DNA of 64,000 nucleotides. Origin: Tessaracoccus aquimaris. Its GTDB lineage: Bacteria; Actinomycetota; Actinomycetes; Propionibacteriales; Propionibacteriaceae. Under the pieces are notes generated by a model, which was not told the origin of the DNA, made no database searches, and was given only the letters and a program-made list of their open reading frames with translations. Positions 15,990 to 26,400 of the stretch are shown here, piece after piece. Position 1 is the stretch's first letter. Each line of letters begins with the position of its first letter. The position numbers were made by a program, and so were the translations under genes. The stretch spans positions 868,001 to 932,000 of the forward strand of contig NZ_CP019606.1 in NCBI RefSeq assembly GCF_001997345.1, read 5' to 3'.

Positions 15990-16618
15990 CCTGCCTTGAT
16001 CGGCAGCGCGTTCAGCGCGGTGCGACCCGACGGGGTCGCGAGCACGATCGTCGAATCGGCGTTGGGCATGTGGAACGAGACCTCGCCCTCGTACGGGCTG
16101 CCTGAGCGCACGGTGAACCCGCTCGGATCGTCGGGGTCGTAGCTGGCCCGGGTGCCGTTGGCGAACGCGAAGAGGCTGAACCCGTACTCCCCGTCCTGCA
16201 CGTCCACCCTGATCTTCGCGGTGAGGACGTCGCCCGACCAGGAGTAGCTCACGATCTCGAAGGTGCCGTTGCCGTTGCCCTCGAACGGGATCCAGTTGCC
16301 GGTGCGCTCGGGGCTCGGCGCGACCGACGACTGCGCCGTGGGCGTCGGGCTCGCCGTCGCCTCGGGGTCGCCGCCGCCGAGCAGCAGCATCCCGCCGATG
16401 ATCGCCGCGACGATGGCGACCGCGCCCAGCACGATCCACAGCGACGAACTCGGACGCTTCGGCGGTTCGAGGTCCTGGTACGACGGCGGAGGCGTCGGCT
16501 GCTGCCCGAACGGGGCACGCGGGTCGCGGCCCTGGGCGTCCTGGAACTCGGTGGGGCGCCAGTTGGGATCCTGCGACGCCCACGGCGAGTTGTTCTGCGG
16601 CCACTGCGAGTTGCTCAT
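15986..16618 (-). CDS. Single-pass membrane protein with extracellular domain
   Basis: 210 residues. The cytoplasmic N-terminus (1-60) is rich in Gln, Pro and Asn (SQWPQNNSPWASQDPNW). One helix follows (SLWIVLGAVAIVAAIIGGMLLLGGG, about 59-82), then a Ser/Thr/Pro linker, then a roughly 110-residue beta-rich domain (NGTFEIVSYSWSGDVLTAKI) resembling DUF4352-like extracellular domains. No function is recognised. It is convergent with the DMT transporter. Confidence 0.65.
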   Translation of the reverse strand: MSNSQWPQNNSPWASQDPNWRPTEFQDAQGRDPRAPFGQQPTPPPSYQDLEPPKRPSSSLWIVLGAVAIVAAIIGGMLLLGGGDPEATASPTPTAQSSVAPSPERTGNWIPFEGNGNGTFEIVSYSWSGDVLTAKIRVDVQDGEYGFSLFAFANGTRASYDPDDPSGFTVRSGSPYEGEVSFHMPNADSTIVLATPSGRTALNALPIKAG

Positions 16619-16701
16619 GATGAGGCAAGCCTACCCAGCGCGGTTGTCCACAGCCTGACAATGGCTTGGAACTTTCCGGCGGTGGCGCCGGAGAAAGAGG
16701 C

Positions 16702-17592
16702 ATGACGACACCACTGATCCGCGGCACCAGCCGCGCCGACCTGCTCGCGCTGCCCGCCATCATGCTCGGCTTCCACCCGCACGACTCGTGCGTCGTCCTT
16801 GCCCTGGACGGCGCACGCGTCAAGTTCTGCGCCCGCGCCGACCTGGACTGGTTCTCCACGGCCTTCGAACGGATCGCCGACCAGATCCTCACCTCCGCCG
16901 AGAACGTGGGCGCGGGCGAGTTCGTGGTGCTCGGTTACGGCGACCCGGATCTCGCCTCGATCGCGGTGTCCGAACTGGTCGACGTGATCGGGCCGCACAA
17001 CGTCATCGAGGCGCTGCTCACGGACGGCAGGAGTTACTGGAGCCTGACCTCGCCGGGTGAGCCGGTCCGCTACCGCTTCGACACCAGTTCAGTCGCGGCC
17101 CAAGCCGTCTACGAGGGCCTCGTCGTGTGCGACGACCGCGACGAGGCCCTCGTCCCCGTCCGGGCCTCTGCACCTCCGGCTGAGCATGTGGTGCTGTCGG
17201 CGGAGCGCTCGGTGGCGCGGCTGTCGAGCGCGCGGGGGCTGCGGAGGCTCCAGGCGCTTGCCGAGGGAGGCCCGCTTTCTGACCCCGACGCGCTGCAACT
17301 CGCCGTGCTGCTGGCCGATGAGGACCGGTTCTCGGCGGTGCTGACGCAACTGACCATGAGCTCCGCCGACGCCTACTGGGAGCGACTCGTGGAGGCCCGC
17401 TCGGTCTGCCCGGAGCGCCACGAGCCGAACCTGCTCGCGCTCCTGGCGCTCGCCTCCTGGCTCTCCGGCAGGGGAGCGGCGCATGCGTCGTGTCTCGAAC
17501 AGTTGGCGCGCAGGTCGCCCGACCATCCAGTCCTCGGGCTGCTGTTCCGGCTGCACCGCGACGGGGTCCCTCCCAGGCTGTGGGACGGATGA
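16702..17592 (+). CDS. DUF4192 family protein
   Basis: 296 residues with the DUF4192 pattern: LLALPAIMLGFHPHDSCVVLALDG near the N-terminus, a central sheet (GAGEFVVLGYGD) and a helical C-terminal repeat-like part (LLALLALASWLSGRGAAH). It is an actinobacterial family without known function. The ATG has GAGAAAGAGG in front. The gene runs in the same direction as the sugar kinase 50 bp downstream. Confidence 0.8.
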   Translation: MTTPLIRGTSRADLLALPAIMLGFHPHDSCVVLALDGARVKFCARADLDWFSTAFERIADQILTSAENVGAGEFVVLGYGDPDLASIAVSELVDVIGPHNVIEALLTDGRSYWSLTSPGEPVRYRFDTSSVAAQAVYEGLVVCDDRDEALVPVRASAPPAEHVVLSAERSVARLSSARGLRRLQALAEGGPLSDPDALQLAVLLADEDRFSAVLTQLTMSSADAYWERLVEARSVCPERHEPNLLALLALASWLSGRGAAHASCLEQLARRSPDHPVLGLLFRLHRDGVPPRLWDG

Positions 17593-17642
17593 GCCGTCGG
17601 GGTGGCGTCGCGGCCTGTCAGCGGTGCCGTAAGGTTTGGCCC

Positions 17643-18563
17643 ATGCGTTTTGTGGTGTGCGGCGAGGCCCTGATCGACCTGATGCCGGAAGAGAGCATCT
17701 CCCCCGAGGAGAGCCGTTGGATCGCCCGATCCGGAGGTGGCCCGCTGAACACGGCGGCCGCCCTTGCCAAGCTGGGAGAGGACTCCCACTTCCTCGGCAG
17801 GCTCAGCACCGATGCGTTCGGGCGTCAGCTCCGCAGCCATCTCGAGGCGGCCGGCGTCAACACCGACCTCTCGGTGACCACGGACGAGCCCACCTCGGTC
17901 GCCGTGGTGTCGCTCGACGACGAGGGCAAGGCCAGCTACAACTTCCACTTCGACGGCACCTCGAACTTCAACTGGCAGGCCGCCGAGTTCCCGCAACTCG
18001 AGGAGGGCGACTGGCTGCACTTCGGCTCGATCGGCTCCGTGATCGGTCCCGGCGCCAAGCACGTTCTCGACTTCGTCTCACGCACCGACGCCGCCACGAG
18101 CTTTGACATCAACGTGCGCCCGTCGACGCTTCCCGACAGGGCGAACTACTTCGCGCTCGTCTCCGACCTGATGGCCGCGGTCGGCCGCGGCGGGGGCATC
18201 GTCAAGGCCAGCGACGAGGACATCGCGTGGCTCGTCGACGACGAGGAGAACCCGCTCGGCTACGCGCAGGCGTGGGCCGAGGAGTACGGGCTCGCGATGT
18301 TCATCGTCACCCTCGGCGGCGACGGCGTCGCGGCGGTGCGCCCCGACGGCCGCATCGCGCAGGTCCCGGGACACAAGGTCGAGGTCGTCGACACCGTCGG
18401 CGCCGGAGACACGTTCATGGCTGGTTTCCTGTCCGCCTACGCCGAGGATCCCTCGGATCTCGAGGCGGCCCTGAACAGGGGCGTGGCGGCCGCCGCGATC
18501 GTCGTGACCCGGCAGGGCGCGAAGCCCCCGACGCGCGCCGAGGTCGACGCCTTCCTCGGGTGA
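17643..18563 (+). CDS. PfkB family carbohydrate kinase (fructokinase-like)
   Basis: 306 residues. PfkB signature 1 is RSGGGPLNTAAALAKLGEDSHFLGRL (residues about 29-55) and signature 2 is DTVGAGDTFMAGFL, with the catalytic Asp in GAGD (about 249-260). FDINVRPSTLP and VTLGGDGV are also typical of fructokinases. It phosphorylates a sugar with ATP in the cytoplasm; fructose is the best guess. TAAGGT at 17630-17635 can act as a -10 element for a leaderless message, or its AAGG as a weak ribosome site. Confidence 0.9.
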   Translation: MRFVVCGEALIDLMPEESISPEESRWIARSGGGPLNTAAALAKLGEDSHFLGRLSTDAFGRQLRSHLEAAGVNTDLSVTTDEPTSVAVVSLDDEGKASYNFHFDGTSNFNWQAAEFPQLEEGDWLHFGSIGSVIGPGAKHVLDFVSRTDAATSFDINVRPSTLPDRANYFALVSDLMAAVGRGGGIVKASDEDIAWLVDDEENPLGYAQAWAEEYGLAMFIVTLGGDGVAAVRPDGRIAQVPGHKVEVVDTVGAGDTFMAGFLSAYAEDPSDLEAALNRGVAAAAIVVTRQGAKPPTRAEVDAFLG

Positions 18564-18664
18564 GACGCCCGCCCCGGCATGGGGGCGACACGGCGCGCCA
18601 GCGCTATATTTGGGCCTTCGTGCGCATGTGTGCGCGCGGACGAGTGCGAAAGCAGGAGATCTAA

Positions 18665-21133
18665 GTGAGCCAAGAGCCGGGTCAGTACGACAAGGTCCAG
18701 GCGCAGGAGAAGTGGCAGGCCTTCTGGGAGAAGGACGAGACCTTCCGGCCGCTTGACGACGGCAGCCGCGAGCGTCGCTACGTCCTCGACATGTTCCCGT
18801 ACCCGTCCGGCGACCTTCACATGGGCCACGCCGAGGCTTACGCGATGGGCGACGTGCTCGCCCGCTACTGGCGCCTCAAGGGCTACGACGTGATGCACCC
18901 GATCGGCTGGGACTCCTTCGGCCTGCCCGCCGAGAACGCCGCGATCCGCGCAGACAGCCACCCGTCCGACTGGACCTACGCCAACATCGAGACCCAGGTG
19001 CGCTCCTTCAAGCGCTACGGCCTGAGCCTCGACTGGTCGCGCCGCCTGCACACGTCCGACGAGGACTACTACCGCTGGACGCAGTGGCTGTTCCTGCGGT
19101 TCTTTGAGCGTGGCCTTGCCTACCGCAAGGACTCCTACGTCAACTGGTGCCCGCAGGACCAGACGGTGCTGGCCAACGAGCAGGTCGTCAACGGGCACTG
19201 CGAGCGCTGCGGCGCCGAGGTGACCAAGCGCAAGCTCAACCAGTGGTACTTCAAGATCACCGACTACGCCCAGCAGTTGCTCGACGACATGTCGCAACTG
19301 GAGGGCGGCTGGCCAGAGCACGTGCTCGCGATGCAGCGCAACTGGATCGGCCGCTCCGAGGGCGCGCACGTCGACTTCACCGTCCAGGGTCGCGAAGAGC
19401 CCATCACGGTCTTCACGACCCGCCCCGACACGCTGTTCGGCGCGACCTTCATGGTGGTCGCCCCCGACTCCGACCTGGCCCAGGAACTGGTCAGCGACGA
19501 GCAGCGTGAGGCCTTCGACGCCTACCTGACCGAGGTTAAGAAGACCACCGAGATCGAGCGCCAGTCGACCGAACACGTCAAGACGGGCGTGTGGCTCGGC
19601 CGCTCCGCCACGAACCCCGTCAACGGCGAACAGATCCCGATCTGGGCCGCCGACTACGTGCTGGCCGACTACGGCACCGGCGCCATCATGGCGGTGCCTG
19701 CGCACGACCAGCGCGACCTGGATTTCGCCCGCGCCTACGACCTTCCCGTCCGGATGGTCATCGACGTCGACGGCACCGACCCCGCGGAGACCGGCGTCGC
19801 GACCAGCGGCGACGGCGCCTACGTCAACTCGGGCCTGCTCGACGGGCTCAGCGACAAGGCCTCCGGCGTCGCCAAGATCACCGGCCAGTTGGAGTCCGAG
19901 GGCCGCGGCACCGGAACGGTGCAGTTCAGGCTGCGCGACTGGCTGCTGTCGCGCCAGCGCTACTGGGGCTGCCCGATCCCGATCGTGCACTGCGACGTCG
20001 ACGGCGAGGTCCCGGTTCCCGACGACCAGTTGCCGGTGCGACTGCCGATGCTGCGCGGCCAGGAGTTGGCGCCCAAGGGCACCTCGCCGCTGGCTTCGGC
20101 GACCGACTGGGTGCAGACCACCTGCCCCAAGTGCGGCGGGCCCGCGCGCCGAGACACCGACACGATGGACACCTTCGTCGACTCGTCGTGGTACTTCTTC
20201 CGCTACTGCTCGCCCGGCTTCGAGGGCGGCCCGTTCGACTCCGCGGCCGTGGCCCGCTGGATGCCCGTCGACCAGTACGTCGGCGGCGTCGAGCACGCGA
20301 TCCTGCACCTGCTGTACATGCGCTTCTTCACGAAGGTGCTGCGCGACCTCGGCATGGTCGACTTCGACGAGCCGATGCTGCGGCTTCTCAACCAGGGCCA
20401 GGTCATCAACCAGGGCAAGGCCATGAGTAAGTCGCTCGGCAACGGCGTCGACCTCGGCAAGCAGATCGACGAGTTCGGCGTCGATGCCGTCCGGCTCACG
20501 ATGATCTTCGCCGGACCGCCGGAGGATGACATCGACTGGGCGGACATGTCGCCCGCGTCGAGCCTGAAGTTCCTGCAGCGCGCCTACCGGCTGGCCTCCG
20601 ACGTGGCCTCCCCGGTCGGGATCGACTTCGCTTCCGGCGATAAGGACCTGCGCAAGGCCACGCACAAGGCGATCACCGAGGTGTCGACGCTGCTCGACTC
20701 CGGCCGCTTCAACGTGGCGGTCGCCCGCACCATGGAACTTGTCAACGCCGCGCGCAAGACCATCGACGGCGCTGCAGGCGCCGCCGACCCGGCCGTGCGC
20801 GAGGCCGTCATGTTTGTGGCGCAGTCGCTCAGCCTGGTCGCCCCGTACGTGGCCGAAGAGATGTGGGCGGCCATCGGCCTGCCCCCGTCGATCGCCAACA
20901 GCCAGTGGCCGGTCGCCGACGCGTCCCTGACGGTCGACGACACGGCGACCATGGTCGTCCAGATCCAGGGCAAGATCCGCGCAAAGCTGGAGGTGGCCGC
21001 CGACATCACGGAGGAGGCCGCGCTCGAGTTGGCGCTCGCCGACGACGGCGTGCAGCGCTCGCTCGACGGCCGGGAGGTCATCAAGGTGATCGCCCGGCTG
21101 CCCAAGATGCTGAGCCTCGTGCCCGGCAAGTAG
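18665..21133 (+). CDS. leuS: Leucyl-tRNA synthetase
   Basis: 822 residues, a class I synthetase that charges tRNA-Leu. HIGH-type motif [12 protein letters not shown] at about 44-55, zinc-binding knuckles in the CP1 region, editing domain with [14 protein letters not shown] (about 256-269), a [19 protein letters not shown] segment, and KMSKS-type loop [10 protein letters not shown] near 586. Anticodon-binding and C-terminal domains complete the chain. The GTG start has AGGAGAT eight bases upstream. The 3' end (from GCAAGTAG, 21126) is duplicated 6.8 kb away in front of comEA, so this synthetase appears to be the insertion site of the downstream island. Confidence 0.97.
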   Translation: MSQEPGQYDKVQAQEKWQAFWEKDETFRPLDDGSRERRYVLDMFPYPSGDLHMGHAEAYAMGDVLARYWRLKGYDVMHPIGWDSFGLPAENAAIRADSHPSDWTYANIETQVRSFKRYGLSLDWSRRLHTSDEDYYRWTQWLFLRFFERGLAYRKDSYVNWCPQDQTVLANEQVVNGHCERCGAEVTKRKLNQWYFKITDYAQQLLDDMSQLEGGWPEHVLAMQRNWIGRSEGAHVDFTVQGREEPITVFTTRPDTLFGATFMVVAPDSDLAQELVSDEQREAFDAYLTEVKKTTEIERQSTEHVKTGVWLGRSATNPVNGEQIPIWAADYVLADYGTGAIMAVPAHDQRDLDFARAYDLPVRMVIDVDGTDPAETGVATSGDGAYVNSGLLDGLSDKASGVAKITGQLESEGRGTGTVQFRLRDWLLSRQRYWGCPIPIVHCDVDGEVPVPDDQLPVRLPMLRGQELAPKGTSPLASATDWVQTTCPKCGGPARRDTDTMDTFVDSSWYFFRYCSPGFEGGPFDSAAVARWMPVDQYVGGVEHAILHLLYMRFFTKVLRDLGMVDFDEPMLRLLNQGQVINQGKAMSKSLGNGVDLGKQIDEFGVDAVRLTMIFAGPPEDDIDWADMSPASSLKFLQRAYRLASDVASPVGIDFASGDKDLRKATHKAITEVSTLLDSGRFNVAVARTMELVNAARKTIDGAAGAADPAVREAVMFVAQSLSLVAPYVAEEMWAAIGLPPSIANSQWPVADASLTVDDTATMVVQIQGKIRAKLEVAADITEEAALELALADDGVQRSLDGREVIKVIARLPKMLSLVPGK

Positions 21134-21170
21134 TGCGCTAGACAGGGACGCCCGGATCGGTTGCCGATCC
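21126..21170. repeat. Left copy of island-flanking direct repeat (attL-like)
   Basis: 45 bp from the last two leuS codons (GCAAGTAG including the stop) through half of the terminator. Aligned without gaps to 27951-27995 it is identical at 37 of 45 positions, including 16 consecutive bases GATCGGTTGCCGATCC and the initial eight. The layout matches site-specific integration at the 3' end of a gene that restores its reading frame. Confidence 0.65.
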
Positions 21171-21184
21171 GGGCGTCGCTGTCT
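21140..21184 (+). terminator. leuS transcription terminator hairpin
   Basis: Perfect 14-bp stem (GACGCCCGGATCGG at 21147-21160 with its complement at 21164-21177) and a TTG loop. It is extended after one mismatch by AGACAG/CTGTCT. The stem follows the leuS stop by 6 bp. There is only a weak T-rich tail, common in actinobacteria. Confidence 0.8.
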
Positions 21185-21274
21185 TGTCGCAAGGGCGGTC
21201 GCTCAGCGGGTCAGCCCACCGAGGTTCGCAAGCTTCTCGTCCACGAGCCCGCGGTGACCTGTACTAGTAGACGG

Positions 21275-21763
21275 TCAGACATCCTGGCCATCGAGATCTG
21301 CAAAGAGGGCCTGCAGGCTCTCTTCGCCGGCCTGGGTGTCAGGTGGGGTGATCCGCACTGGCTCCAGCGGGTAGGTGTACTCGTACGCACTAGGATCGCC
21401 GGCTCTCACCTCGATCTTCGCCGACGCGATCCTCCCCAGTGAATCAAGGCGCACCTCATAGCCAATCGCATTCATTGCTTCTGGCCCCAGCATGTTCCTG
21501 ATCATGAGCCAGCCCTCTTCAAGCGCCTCTGGGGCTTCATCGGTCACGTTCGCGATCACCGCATCGTGGGACAGTAGGCCAACGATTGCCCCGTCGGGTC
21601 CCGAGTTCGCTGAGATTGCTCCCTGAAGCCAGAAGAGCGGACGTGTTGCTCCAAAGGCCGGAAAGTCGACGCCTTCCGTCTTGAACCAGCGAGACTCGTG
21701 CTCTGACGCGTCGGGTGCGTTCGGCACGCAGAGCCAGGCAGTGCGACCCACAGCCACGGCCAT
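21275..21763 (-). pseudogene. Unidentified island gene, 5' end cut off by the ISL3 insertion
   Basis: 162 residues from the first remaining ATG. If the IS element and one target duplication are removed, the frame continues without a break to an ATG at 23236, giving the N-terminus MAWRVVAGKLKGNMAVAVG; an in-frame stop precedes it at 23276-23278. The insertion therefore lies in codons 7-10 of the original gene. The remaining ATG at 21763 may allow residual expression. The protein has no motif I recognise (WLCVPNAPDASEHESRWF, ISANSGPDGAIVGLLSHDAV). It lies downstream of and in the same direction as the YobI-type NTPase, so it may have been its partner. GC content is lower than in the flanking core genes. 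Confidence 0.6.
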
Positions 21764-21774
21764 GTTGCCCTTCA

Positions 21775-23216
21775 GCTTTCCGGGCTCATCCGATTTGAGG
21801 GTGTAGGCGGGGTCTGAATCCGCCGGCTTCGAGGAGGCAGCGGGCGATGTAGTGGGTCAGGTTGCGGAACCCGAGAGCGGAGCCGCGGAGGTGTTCGAGG
21901 CGGCCGTTGAGGGCTTCTGTGGGACCATTGCTGGTGCCGGGCCGGTCGAAGAAGTTCAACACATCGATCGCGCGGCGTTTCAGGGTGTGACCCAGGCGGA
22001 CCAGTTCAGTCAGCTCAGCGGGGACGCCGGTGGCGATCGCATCGATCACGCTGGCCATGAGGTGGCGGCCGAGTGTGCGGTCTTTGCAGCGGTAGGCCTG
22101 GACGAGGCGCTGGTAGATGCCCCACGTGGCTTCGACCTCGACGTGGTTCTGGTCGCCGAACAGGTCTTCGAGCCGTGTGACTTGTTTGTCGGTGAGTAGA
22201 TCGGCGCCGGTGAGTAGGGTGCGGCGGGCTTGATAGAGCGGGTCCCCGCGGCGGCCTCGATGCCCCATGGTGGCTTGTTGGACGCGTTGGCGGCATTTGT
22301 CGACAGCCTCCCCGGCCAGGCGCACGACGTGGAACGGGTCCATCACCGCAGCTGCGTCGGGGAGTTCCTCGGCGGCGGCGGTTTTGAAGCCGGTGAACCC
22401 GTCCATCGCCACGACTTCCACGCCGGCCCGCCAGGCGGCTGGACGGGCAGCGAGCCAGCGTTTGAACACCTGTTTCGAGCGGCCCTCGACCATGTCGAGC
22501 AGCCGTGCCGGGCCAGTCCCAGCCGCTACCGGGGTCAGGTCGATGATCACGGTGACGAACTTGTCCCCGGCACGGGTGTGACGCCAGCAATGCTCATCGA
22601 CCCCGAGCACGGTGACCTGGTCGAACCGGGACGGATCATCGATCAACACCCGACGACCCTCGGCGATGATCGCATCGTTGGCGGTGTCCCACGCCACCGC
22701 CAGCCCTTCGGCGACCCTCGCCACGGTGAGGTGCTGACACACGATAGCTTCGAGCGCCCACCGCACCCCACGCCGCGACAGCCGAGCCCTCGGTTCAGCG
22801 GCCCGGTCCATGCTCTGGCGCCACACATGACCGCATTCGACACACCGGTACCTGCGCAGCCGCACCCGCAGCACAGTGGGTCTCCAACCGAAGGGCTCGT
22901 GAGCCAGGCCTCGGATTACCGTGTCACGCACCAAACCGCGCCCGCCACAGTTGTGGCACCAGTCATCAGCATCCGTGACGCGGCACTCCAGCACCGCCCG
23001 GCGCGCGGTCACGTGTTGGCCAGTCACCTCCAACCCGAGCTCGTCGAGGCGGCAGAAGGTCGTCAGATCAGGCGCGGTGAAGGTAGCGTTGAACACGTCG
23101 AGGTCTTCCAGATGGACAGCTTAGGAACTTCCATCTTCGGGAGGCCTCGACCCCTCTATCCAGCCGCCACGCCGGAACCCCTACCTACACCCTCAATTGG
23201 GAAGAGCCGCTTTCCG
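21775..23216. mobile_element. Complete ISL3 family insertion sequence with target duplication
   Basis: The element proper is 21783-23208 (1426 bp). Left end GGCTCATCCGATTTGAGGG and right end (complement strand) GGCTCTTCCCAATTGAGGG match at 22 of 25 positions over 21783-21807 and 23184-23208. It is flanked by a perfect 8-bp direct repeat GCTTTCCG at 21775-21782 and 23209-23216, the duplication size typical of ISL3. It contains one transposase gene. Intact ends and an exact duplication point to a recent transposition. Confidence 0.95.
21786..23096 (-). CDS. ISL3 family transposase
   Basis: 436 residues: N-terminal zinc knuckle region with two Cys pairs (CHNCGG and CVECGH, about residues 47-83), helix-turn-helix segment (VARVAEGLAVAWDTANDAII), then the DDE catalytic domain (VTVLGVDEHCWRH, VEVVAMDGFTGF, DPFHVVRLAGEAVDKCR, and NGPTEALNGRLEHLRGSALGFRN with the catalytic Glu). 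GTG start. The stop codon lies inside the left inverted repeat, so the gene fills the element. Full length with no frame breaks, so it is likely active. Confidence 0.95.
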   Translation of the reverse strand: MFNATFTAPDLTTFCRLDELGLEVTGQHVTARRAVLECRVTDADDWCHNCGGRGLVRDTVIRGLAHEPFGWRPTVLRVRLRRYRCVECGHVWRQSMDRAAEPRARLSRRGVRWALEAIVCQHLTVARVAEGLAVAWDTANDAIIAEGRRVLIDDPSRFDQVTVLGVDEHCWRHTRAGDKFVTVIIDLTPVAAGTGPARLLDMVEGRSKQVFKRWLAARPAAWRAGVEVVAMDGFTGFKTAAAEELPDAAAVMDPFHVVRLAGEAVDKCRQRVQQATMGHRGRRGDPLYQARRTLLTGADLLTDKQVTRLEDLFGDQNHVEVEATWGIYQRLVQAYRCKDRTLGRHLMASVIDAIATGVPAELTELVRLGHTLKRRAIDVLNFFDRPGTSNGPTEALNGRLEHLRGSALGFRNLTHYIARCLLEAGGFRPRLHPQIG

Positions 23217-23423
23217 GCCACGACTCGCCATGCCATTGCAGGTTCCCGTCCAGCCGATCGCCCGACAGGAGAGCCTCAAGCGTCTTGACACACTGGGGTG
23301 CCGAGGCCCAGCGGGCGAACCACACCGGCCTGGCTGACGGCTCCGCCGCAGTCAGTTCCGAGCCGTCGTGTGTCGCGAACGAGGACTGAAGGAGCGGGGC
23401 GAAGGCGGACTACTCCTGTTCAC

Positions 23424-26400
23424 TCAGAGGCAGAACCTTGACGAACTCTTGTCTAGCTCGGCTGACCACACGTACACGTCCAGCCTTCCGGAGGCGATCA
23501 TGAGTTTGCGCGCCCACTGCCCGGCCGGCATCGCGAACTCTGTGTCTGGGGTGCCAAGATTACTGAACGGCTCCCCAACTGAGATCAGGAGGCTTACGAG
23601 TTCGTCGGGCGGTAGCGAGTCGTTGAGATCGAACTGGTAAAGGGCATGGTCGGTGAAGTCAAGCGCAGCTGCGAGCCGCCCGAGCTGGTCGGAGGGGACC
23701 GGAATCTTGTTGGTGAACGCGTACCGTCCGACAGCTCGGATCGCCTCGTTCGACTGGGCATACTCAGCCATGCCGGCGACCACGGACTCACCGACGTTCC
23801 TTGGAAGGTTCTCGTCTGCCAGCATGTCGACAAGGTGCGCGCTGACGAGGGTCGGACTGATGAACTTGGCAACCCCTGGGTGGGCTCTGACGGCTTCGGA
23901 TACGGATGCCCAGCCCGTCGCGAGGAAGTGTGCGAAGGACTGAGCCGTGTCCTCGATGAGGCCTGCAGTCAAAAGCATCGAGTACAGATCATCCTCGCCC
24001 CCCTCCATCCGTTCCACCGGCAGCGGAGTGTGTGGTCTGAGGGTTGAGACAAGCTGGACCATGTGCGATGTCGTCAGCTGAGCGTTCAAGATGCTGATCG
24101 CCAGGTCGGTGGTCTCGTCAGCGGTGAGGCCGTCTTTCGGATCGTCAGGCGTTGCCCACGCAATCGTCGATTCGCCGTCCACCAGGAAGGCTGCCAGTGC
24201 GTCGTCGGCTCCCCGTTTGGCGCAGTACGTTGCGACATTGGCGGGAGTGGGGGTGACAGCCCGCGCGGACAGGAGCCAGGGCCAGGTCTGCATATCGACA
24301 GAGGTGATGTCCGGCAGCGCGGCTTCGGAGCTGACACGTTCCAGAAGTCGAGCAAACTGTTCTGGCATCCAGTCTGTCAGGTGTTCCTCGAGAAGCGCTG
24401 CGAGTAGATCCGAACTCTCCAGCACCCAACTTCCGGGGGCTTCCCGAGCCATGACATCGAGGTACTCGCTGATGTGCTCGTGGACGTACGAGCGCACAGC
24501 CGCCGAGGTCTCGACGTTGTCCAGGGTCGGGTCGTCCCCGGTGCCGAGTGCCAGGTTGAGGTTGCTGACTGTCAGTTCGTACATCTGTGCGTCGACGAAG
24601 AGTTCTCTCATGGGCACACTCAGGACGCCCAGGTCGAACGCGACAATCCCGGCGTCCCGGGCGAAGGAGAACACCACATCCGTGGCATCCCCTTGATCTT
24701 GAGTGAATGCCTCGATGCCGGGATACGACTCCTTGAGGAACGCGCGGGTCTCGTCATTGAGTGCGTAACGCTTCGGAGCGTGCGCAACGAGGAGGGCGTG
24801 GCTGAGCAACCACCGCCTCGTGTCGAGGCCCAGGATCTGTTGGGCAGCAACCTCAGCGGCCGGGTTCCGCATCGTGGCTTCGTCGGACGTGGCGAGGTAA
24901 TCGAACAGTCCGGCCCAGGGCACTTCAGCTAGGAGGCCGACGAAGTCGCTTCTGGGCGTTGAGTCGCTCAGGAAGAACCTGTAGAGGAACTGCTTGGCGT
25001 CCTCGCTCGGGTTTGACGCGATGTAGGCCGCGACCTCGGAAGCACCCGACACGCGATCCGGGGTCTCAGTCTCATGGACGTCCTCCCGGACTAGGTGAGT
25101 GACGATGTCCACGTGGAGCACGCTCGGTGTGCTCGTGAAGTGCTCAGGCACCTGTTCAAGAAGGTGCGTGATGGCGTTCTGTGTGGTGAACACGTGGTTT
25201 AGGTCCATCGTCCCCGGTATCACATGGCGGTTGTAGTAGTCGGCAACGTCGGCCCCCGAGAAACCATGGTAGAACTTCGCCGCATATACCGCGAACAACT
25301 TGGTGATGTACCCGCGGCGCACCAGTTGGCGGGCGAGGTCAGACTGAAGGACCTCTTCGATGATCTGGTCGAAACCGTGCGACGGAGACTCGCTTGATGT
25401 TAGGTCGATCAAGTCTTTGAAATCAGCCGCGCGGATCACTTCTACTTTTCGATCGATCTGGCGACGTTCAGCCTCGAGTTCCTCCACATGGATATCGCGC
25501 CAGGTCTGAGGATCGGTGCTGTGAGGAAAGATCGCCTCGAGCTGTTCCTTCGTGAATCCTGCGCGCCCGACACTGACTCCCGCCCCGTCCGGGTCGGCAG
25601 CAGCTCGCCACATAGAAACCCCCCGGAACTCATCGGCATTGTAATGAACTCCGTTGACGACCGCTGCTAGTACGTAGGTGGACTGCCGCGCGTCCGCCTT
25701 CAGGAATGCATGGAGACGGTCCCCCCAACTTCTGGCCAGAGAGGCCTGTTTGCGGCTGAGAGAATTGTCCGCATCCAGATTTTGCCGTTGACTGAGGAGG
25801 TCCTTGACCATCGTGTCGACTGATTCGCGGTGCTTCATGACCAGCACGTCGAGGGTGCTGGTCTGCTGTGGGATGCGCTCGAAATCGGTGAGATGGAAGT
25901 TCTTGTACGCGACAAGTGCGAACAGGTGATCTTCCGTCATGCCGGGCGCTGGGGTGGGCGTCCAGAGGAGCCTGTAGGCGAAGACGACGAACTCGTTGCA
26001 GATGTTGAGCAGCAGCCTCATGTCGGTGGTGTGACTACCAAGAAGGTCGAGTAGGCCGCGGCTCACGGTGTCTCTTGGCAGACCGTGTTCTTCCAGCGCC
26101 GACACGAGATGGTCGCGGGCGTTGACGTGAGTGATGAATGGGACCATCGGAATCACGATCTCGAAGAACTTGGTCCGGTTGGCGCGCTCCACTTCGACGC
26201 GTGCAAGGTCTTCAGCGCCACTGTTGGTCGTGTGGGACGTGTCCCGGCTGCCTGCGGTGTTGTCGCCGCCTTGCTTTGGAGTTGCAGCGTCGTTTTCGAG
26301 AGATGGCTTGCCATCGCTTGCGCGTTCTGCCGTGTCAGCCTGCTCCGTGCCGGCGGGTAGACGCTTCGGTGTCGTTCCAAGCTTCTCGAACAGGCTGTCC

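Noticed and set aside
21203..21271. Short minus-strand peptide ending GLVDEKLANLGGLTR directly after the stop of the disrupted island gene
   Set aside because: It has no start codon with a ribosome site, is only about 22 codons and could be a read-through tail. Not enough to call a gene.
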